From Sphingomonas donggukensis (lineage in GTDB: Bacteria > Pseudomonadota > Alphaproteobacteria > Sphingomonadales > Sphingomonadaceae), in contig NZ_CP098401.1 of NCBI RefSeq assembly GCF_023674425.1, positions 744,001-808,000 on the forward strand: 64,000 nucleotides of DNA. The letters run 5' to 3'. The translations under genes and the position numbers were made by a program. Positions 60,813-64,000 of the stretch are shown here, piece by piece; the stretch's first letter is position 1; every line of letters begins with the position of its first letter. The notes below the pieces were generated by a model that was not told where the DNA came from, did no database searches, and worked only from the letters and a program-made list of their open reading frames with translations.

Positions 60813-61271
60813 ATGCGGATCCCGCACAAAGCCGTTGTCGTCGTCGCCGATGGTCGCAAGCTGCTGCTGCTTCGGAACGAGGGCGACGGGCTGGCGCCCA
60901 ACCTTCAGGTCGAACATGCCGAGGAACAGTCGAACCCCAGCGACGGCGAGCAGAAGACCGACCAGGCGGGGCGGGCGGCATCGACCCGCGGCGGCGGCGG
61001 CTTCGCGGCGGGCGGCGGCACGATGGGCGAGGTCGATTTTCACCAGCAGGAGGAGGATCGCTTCGCCGCCGATACCGCCGCGATGCTGAAGAAGCGCGCT
61101 CTCGACAATGATTTCGAGAAGCTCATCATCATCGCGCCGCCCAGAACGCTGGGCGAACTGCGCAAGCATTACCACAAGGAAGTCAGCGACCGGCTGCTCG
61201 GCGAACTCTCCAAGGATCTGACCGGTCACCCGATCGCCGATATCGAAAAGGCGCTGACCGCCGCCGAGTGA
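60813..61271 (+). CDS. Host attachment-family protein
   Basis: A 152-residue cytoplasmic protein of the host-attachment family. The start VVVVADGRKLLLLRNEG and the end LIIIAPPRTLGELRKHYHKEVSDRLLGELSKDLTGHP are typical. The family resembles archaeal release-factor-like folds and its name does not prove a host role. The ATG follows CAGGAG at a good distance. Confidence 0.92.
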   Translation: MRIPHKAVVVVADGRKLLLLRNEGDGLAPNLQVEHAEEQSNPSDGEQKTDQAGRAASTRGGGGFAAGGGTMGEVDFHQQEEDRFAADTAAMLKKRALDNDFEKLIIIAPPRTLGELRKHYHKEVSDRLLGELSKDLTGHPIADIEKALTAAE

Positions 61272-61287
61272 TCTCGGACGGTCGAAT

Positions 61288-61327
61288 AAGAAACGGCCCG
61301 GTCTCTTGCGAGGCCGGGCCGTTTCTT
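61288..61327 (+). terminator. Strong intrinsic terminator
   Basis: A perfect 14-bp stem (61288-61301 with 61314-61327) with a GC core GGCCCGG and AAGAAA/TTTCTT at the base, then a T-rich tail. The symmetry allows action on both strands, between the convergent host-attachment and Ser-rich genes. Confidence 0.9.
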
Positions 61328-61347
61328 GTTTGCTTTGGCGTGGACCG

Positions 61348-62583
61348 TCAGTCCTTGCGGGCCTTCTTGCCGGCCAGCTTCCGCCGGGCGACCAGCGCAG
61401 CTGCGGCGCCACCGAACAGCAGCAGCATCGGCGGGGCAGGGACAGGGGCCGGGCCGGGGCCCGACGAACTGCCGCTCGACCCGCTCGACCCGTTCGACGA
61501 CCAGCCGCCGCATTTGAAGTTGCAGTGGCCGCTCGAGCTCCAGCCCTTCGACGACGAGCCGTAGCTCGACGACGAGGTCGAGGTGGACGAGCCGTTCGAC
61601 GAGCTGGACGTCGACGACGAGACATTGCCCGACGACGAGGTCGAGGACGACACGTTGCCGCTGGACGACGACGAGGTCGAGGACGACGACGAAGAGGAGA
61701 CGTTGCCGCTCGACGAGGACGAGACGTTGCCGCTCGAGGACGAGGACACGTTGCCCGACGATCCGCCCGACGAGGTCGAGGTCGACGACCCGCCGGTCGA
61801 GGAGGTGCTCGACACGCCACCGGTCGAGGTCGAGGTGGACGAGCCGCCCGAACCGCCCGAGGACGTCGAGGTCGATCCGCCGCTGGTCGAGGTCGACCCG
61901 CCGGTGCTGGACGACGTGGACGAGATCACGACGCCGCTCGATCCGCTGCTGCTGCCGCCGCCGAAGAAGCCGCCGGCGAAGAACCCGCCGCTACCGCCGA
62001 AGCCGCCGCCCCCGACGACCGCGGCACCGCCGCCGCCCCCGCCGACGATGGCCATTTCGCCGCCCGGGCCCGCATAGGGCGGGGGCAGGGGGGCGCCCTG
62101 AGCCGTCTCGACGACGACCCCACCGCCGGTGGTGGTCGTGACGGTCTGGGTGATGATGCAGCGCACGGTGCGACGCGAAGCGCCGCTGCCGACGGTGACC
62201 GTGCGATAGCTGCGGCTGGTGCTGCTGCCCGCGGCGTGACCGCCCTCTGCATAATCGGCGCCGGCGCGAGCGCCCGGGCCCATGCCGTGACCTGCGCCCA
62301 TGCCATGACCTGCGCCCATGCCGTGACCCGCGCCGCCGCGGTGGGTGGTCGTGACGACGCCGCCTTTCGTCAGCCCGGGGCCGCAATTGATGGGCGCGCG
62401 GGCGACAGCGACCGGCTTGCGCACGACGCGGCGCTTCACGACGGCGCGCTTGGCCATCATCGGCTTCGCTGCGAAGTCGCGCTTGGCCTGGACCTGGTCG
62501 GCCACGTGCACCGCGCCGCCACCGATAAGGGCGCCGCCGCACGCGCACGCCGCCAATTTTGCGAGAGCCATCCGTACCGACAT
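61348..62583 (-). CDS. Ser/Gly-rich surface protein with PEP-CTERM-like tail
   Basis: A 411-residue low-complexity protein. The N-terminus MSVRMALAKLAACACGGALIGG is a possible export signal. A short GHGMGA tandem repeat (about 85-105) follows, then a GGGGG-rich part. Residues from about 210 to 355 are almost entirely Ser, Thr and Gly, with repeats of SGNVSSS. The end, VPAPPMLLLFGGAAAALVARRKLAGKK, is a short motif, one helix and a basic tail, like PEP-CTERM sorting signals with PAP replacing PEP. It is likely exported and perhaps O-glycosylated (inference). No family is recognised. Confidence 0.8.
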   Translation of the reverse strand: MSVRMALAKLAACACGGALIGGGAVHVADQVQAKRDFAAKPMMAKRAVVKRRVVRKPVAVARAPINCGPGLTKGGVVTTTHRGGAGHGMGAGHGMGAGHGMGPGARAGADYAEGGHAAGSSTSRSYRTVTVGSGASRRTVRCIITQTVTTTTGGGVVVETAQGAPLPPPYAGPGGEMAIVGGGGGGAAVVGGGGFGGSGGFFAGGFFGGGSSSGSSGVVISSTSSSTGGSTSTSGGSTSTSSGGSGGSSTSTSTGGVSSTSSTGGSSTSTSSGGSSGNVSSSSSGNVSSSSSGNVSSSSSSSTSSSSSGNVSSSTSSSGNVSSSTSSSSNGSSTSTSSSSYGSSSKGWSSSGHCNFKCGGWSSNGSSGSSGSSSGPGPAPVPAPPMLLLFGGAAAALVARRKLAGKKARKD

Positions 62584-62987
62584 GCTGTCACTCTTCCCTC
62601 TGGCGCTGGCCGCCGTCGACCAAATCGAACTTGCTGTGCGCTCCTAGGTAAAAGGGCAGAACAAAGCGTTAAGTGCAACTTCGTTAACCATCATTTTGCG
62701 TACGAATATTCAGAAATCGCCGGCTCCGTGCCGGGCGTAATGGTTAATGTACTATTGTTGGACAGAATCGTGATGGCAAAGCCTAGGTATATCCAGTGAT
62801 TCCGGGCCGACAGGGCGGATGTTCACCTGCGGGAAATCCATGCTGTGCCATCGATGTCACAGGTCCGCGGCCTTGGGGATTCGTCCGCTTGTGCGACGAA
62901 TTGCCCTTAAGTATAGGCGGCGCGGGGTAAAGGCGGTCTCCCGGAGCGCGTCGATGCACTCGGGAAAGACCGGTGTGGAGAGTGGGG
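62584..62987. other. 404-bp non-coding region upstream of the Ser-rich and dksA genes
   Basis: This is the longest gene-free stretch. It holds two perfect CtrA-like TTAACCAT half-sites in opposite orientation (62684-62691 plus, 62740-62747 minus) and AT-rich DNA near 62690-62770, unlike its surroundings. The right part has no recognised RNA gene; a TAAGTATAGG stretch near 62911 could be a -10 region for dksA. Confidence 0.6.
62684..62747. promoter_or_regulatory. Paired CtrA-like half-sites
   Basis: TTAACCAT at 62684-62691 and its inverse ATGGTTAA at 62740-62747, 101 and 157 bp upstream of the Ser-rich gene start at 62583. Confidence 0.45.
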
Positions 62988-63455
62988 ATGGCAACGGTTC
63001 TTGACGATTCGGGCACTCCGGGGAGCAGCTGGCCTGTTCCCGCAAACGACAGTGTCGAGGGCTATCGGCCGAGCGCCGACGAGCCGTTCATGAGCCTGCG
63101 ACAGCAGGAATATTTCCGCAGCAAGCTGAACGCCTGGAAGGATGCGATCCACCGCGAGGCGACGGGCACGCTGTCCCAGCTCCAGACCGATTCGTTGCGG
63201 GAATCGGACCTGGCCGACCGCGCCACCAGCGAGACCGACTGGTCGATCGAGCTGCGCACCCGCGACCGCCAGCGCAAGCTGATCGCCAAGATCGACGCCG
63301 CGCTGCGCCGCATCGATGACGGCGAATACGGCTATTGCGAAGTGACCGGCGAGCCGATCTCGCTCGGCCGCCTGGAAGCACGGCCGATCGCGACGATGAC
63401 GGTCGAGGCGCAGGAGCGGCACGAGCGTAACGAGCGCGTCTCTCGCGAGGACTGA
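62988..63455 (+). CDS. dksA: DksA-type RNA polymerase-binding regulator
   Basis: A 155-residue transcription factor. It has the coiled-coil arm (SLRQQEYFRSKLNAWKDAIHREA ... LRTRDRQRKLIAKIDAALRRIDDGEYGYC) and the globular C-terminus GEPISLGRLEARPIATMTVEAQERHE. Only one Cys (in YGYCEVTGEPI) of the four-Cys zinc finger remains, as in many alphaproteobacterial DksA proteins. ATG 62988 follows GTGGGG; an ATG at 62973 is in frame. Confidence 0.95.
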   Translation: MATVLDDSGTPGSSWPVPANDSVEGYRPSADEPFMSLRQQEYFRSKLNAWKDAIHREATGTLSQLQTDSLRESDLADRATSETDWSIELRTRDRQRKLIAKIDAALRRIDDGEYGYCEVTGEPISLGRLEARPIATMTVEAQERHERNERVSRED

Positions 63456-63563
63456 GCGTACGGCGGTTTCACGCCGACGCCGCCTGGGTGCTTAACGCTT
63501 TCGAAAACGATGCATGGTCTAGTCGCGCGCACCGACCGACCTCTTTCGAGTAGCGTAACCGCG

Positions 63564-63932
63564 ATGGACCAGCCGCCCCGGGATCAGTTTGCAATCGGCA
63601 CCGCCGGCGATGCCAGCGCGCGTGGAAAACCCCGCGACAGCCTGATGCTCACCGCGATGCTGACGGTGCCGGCGATGTCGGCACCGGTGCAGGTGCGCGT
63701 GCGCAACCTGTCGGCGGGCGGGCTGATGGCCGAATATGCCGGACCTGCGACGACCGGCGATGCCGTGACGATCGCATTGCGCGGAGTCGGCGAGGTCGCG
63801 GGCTCGATCGCCTGGGTGGCGGAGGGCCGCGTCGGGGTCGCGTTCGACACTGCAATCGATCCGCTGCTGGCGCGCAAGCCGGTCGCCGTGCGTCCGCGCG
63901 CGGCGGTCCGCCCCAAACTGTCGCCGCTATAA
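63564..63932 (+). CDS. PilZ-domain protein (second)
   Basis: A 122-residue PilZ-domain protein, a candidate c-di-GMP receptor. The binding site shows GKPRDSLMLTA at the start and VRNLSAGGLMAEY, where the usual DxSxxG is NLSAGG. The basic C-terminal tail (RPRAAVRPK) is unusual. ATG 63564 begins the conserved part. Confidence 0.85.
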   Translation: MDQPPRDQFAIGTAGDASARGKPRDSLMLTAMLTVPAMSAPVQVRVRNLSAGGLMAEYAGPATTGDAVTIALRGVGEVAGSIAWVAEGRVGVAFDTAIDPLLARKPVAVRPRAAVRPKLSPL

Positions 63933-63933
63933 G

Positions 63934-63958
63934 AAAAAGCCGGCGTCGCTTCGCCGGC
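63934..63958 (-). terminator. Terminator-like hairpin at the right edge
   Basis: Stem GCCGGCG (63939-63945) with CGCCGGC (63952-63958), flanked on the left by AAAAA, which is a T-run on the minus strand. It would end a minus-strand transcript arriving from beyond the window and overlaps the PilZ gene end. Confidence 0.5.
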
Positions 63959-64000
63959 GATAGGCACGCCCGGCCGATGTGCGACCGGGCCGTGCCGGCA

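Noticed and set aside
61583..62077. Asp/Glu-rich 164-residue frame on the plus strand
   Set aside because: It is the antisense of the Ser/Gly repeat region; its acidic composition follows from GAC/GAG being the complement of Ser codons, and it has no ribosome site or family match.

Overview
The window looks like chromosomal DNA of a sphingomonad-type alphaproteobacterium. The base composition is very GC-rich throughout. The outer-membrane proteins are TonB-dependent receptors and an anionic-type porin. The lexA promoter carries a GAAC-N7-GAAC SOS box, which is the alphaproteobacterial form. TTAACCAT-type (CtrA-like) boxes precede several envelope and signalling genes. The families DUF2336, DOMON-like/NamZ, PilZ and 'host attachment' proteins fit the same group. 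No tRNA, rRNA, CRISPR array, phage or insertion sequence was recognised.

Positions 1-23,074 form one functional block: periplasmic quinoprotein (PQQ-dependent) alcohol oxidation and use of the product. It contains a PQQ alcohol dehydrogenase with the Asp+2 signature of lanthanide-dependent enzymes, a PedF-like cytochrome c550, a dehydrogenase-associated substrate-binding-like protein and a LuxR-type response regulator. Divergent to these is a YVTN beta-propeller protein. A quinoprotein 'relay' pair (SoxYZ-like carrier plus zinc metallohydrolase), a CXXCW-motif protein and two TonB receptors lie upstream. An aldehyde dehydrogenase with its DUF779 partner, a FIST sensor protein coupled to a hybrid histidine kinase, a pseudoazurin, a porin and acetyl-CoA synthetase complete the set. 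Together they can be read as alcohol -> aldehyde (periplasm) -> acid -> acyl-CoA, with dedicated sensing and perhaps metal uptake. PQQ biosynthesis genes are not in the window. A short motif (core RGTNCAAT) recurs 74-92 bp upstream of at least three of these transcription units.

Positions 23,300-35,750 hold a pectate-lyase-like enzyme, NAD synthetase, two different L,D-transpeptidase-fold proteins, a PilZ protein, TyrRS, a DOMON-like/NamZ peptidoglycan-recycling pair and a membrane protein with a nucleotidyltransferase-like head. A DUF2336 gene follows, coupled to a histidine kinase whose phospho-acceptor His position is Arg.

Positions 35,750-50,750 are housekeeping: gltA, gltX, comEC, the trpGDC-moaC-moeA-lexA run, ppiD-trpE and tpiA. 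Positions 50,870-62,600 hold an M17 aminopeptidase, a serine hydrolase, a probable M14-like hydrolase, rimO, a small membrane protein, a K+ channel with an RCK domain, and the serS-surE-nlpD-like run. A host-attachment-family protein and a very Ser/Gly-rich protein with a PEP-CTERM-like tail follow. The right edge carries a DksA-type regulator and a second PilZ protein.

Gene ends are marked by two families of dispersed palindromic repeats (about 70-90 bp and about 120 bp) that share the terminal sequence CCGTTCG. They appear at least seven times, mostly between convergent genes.
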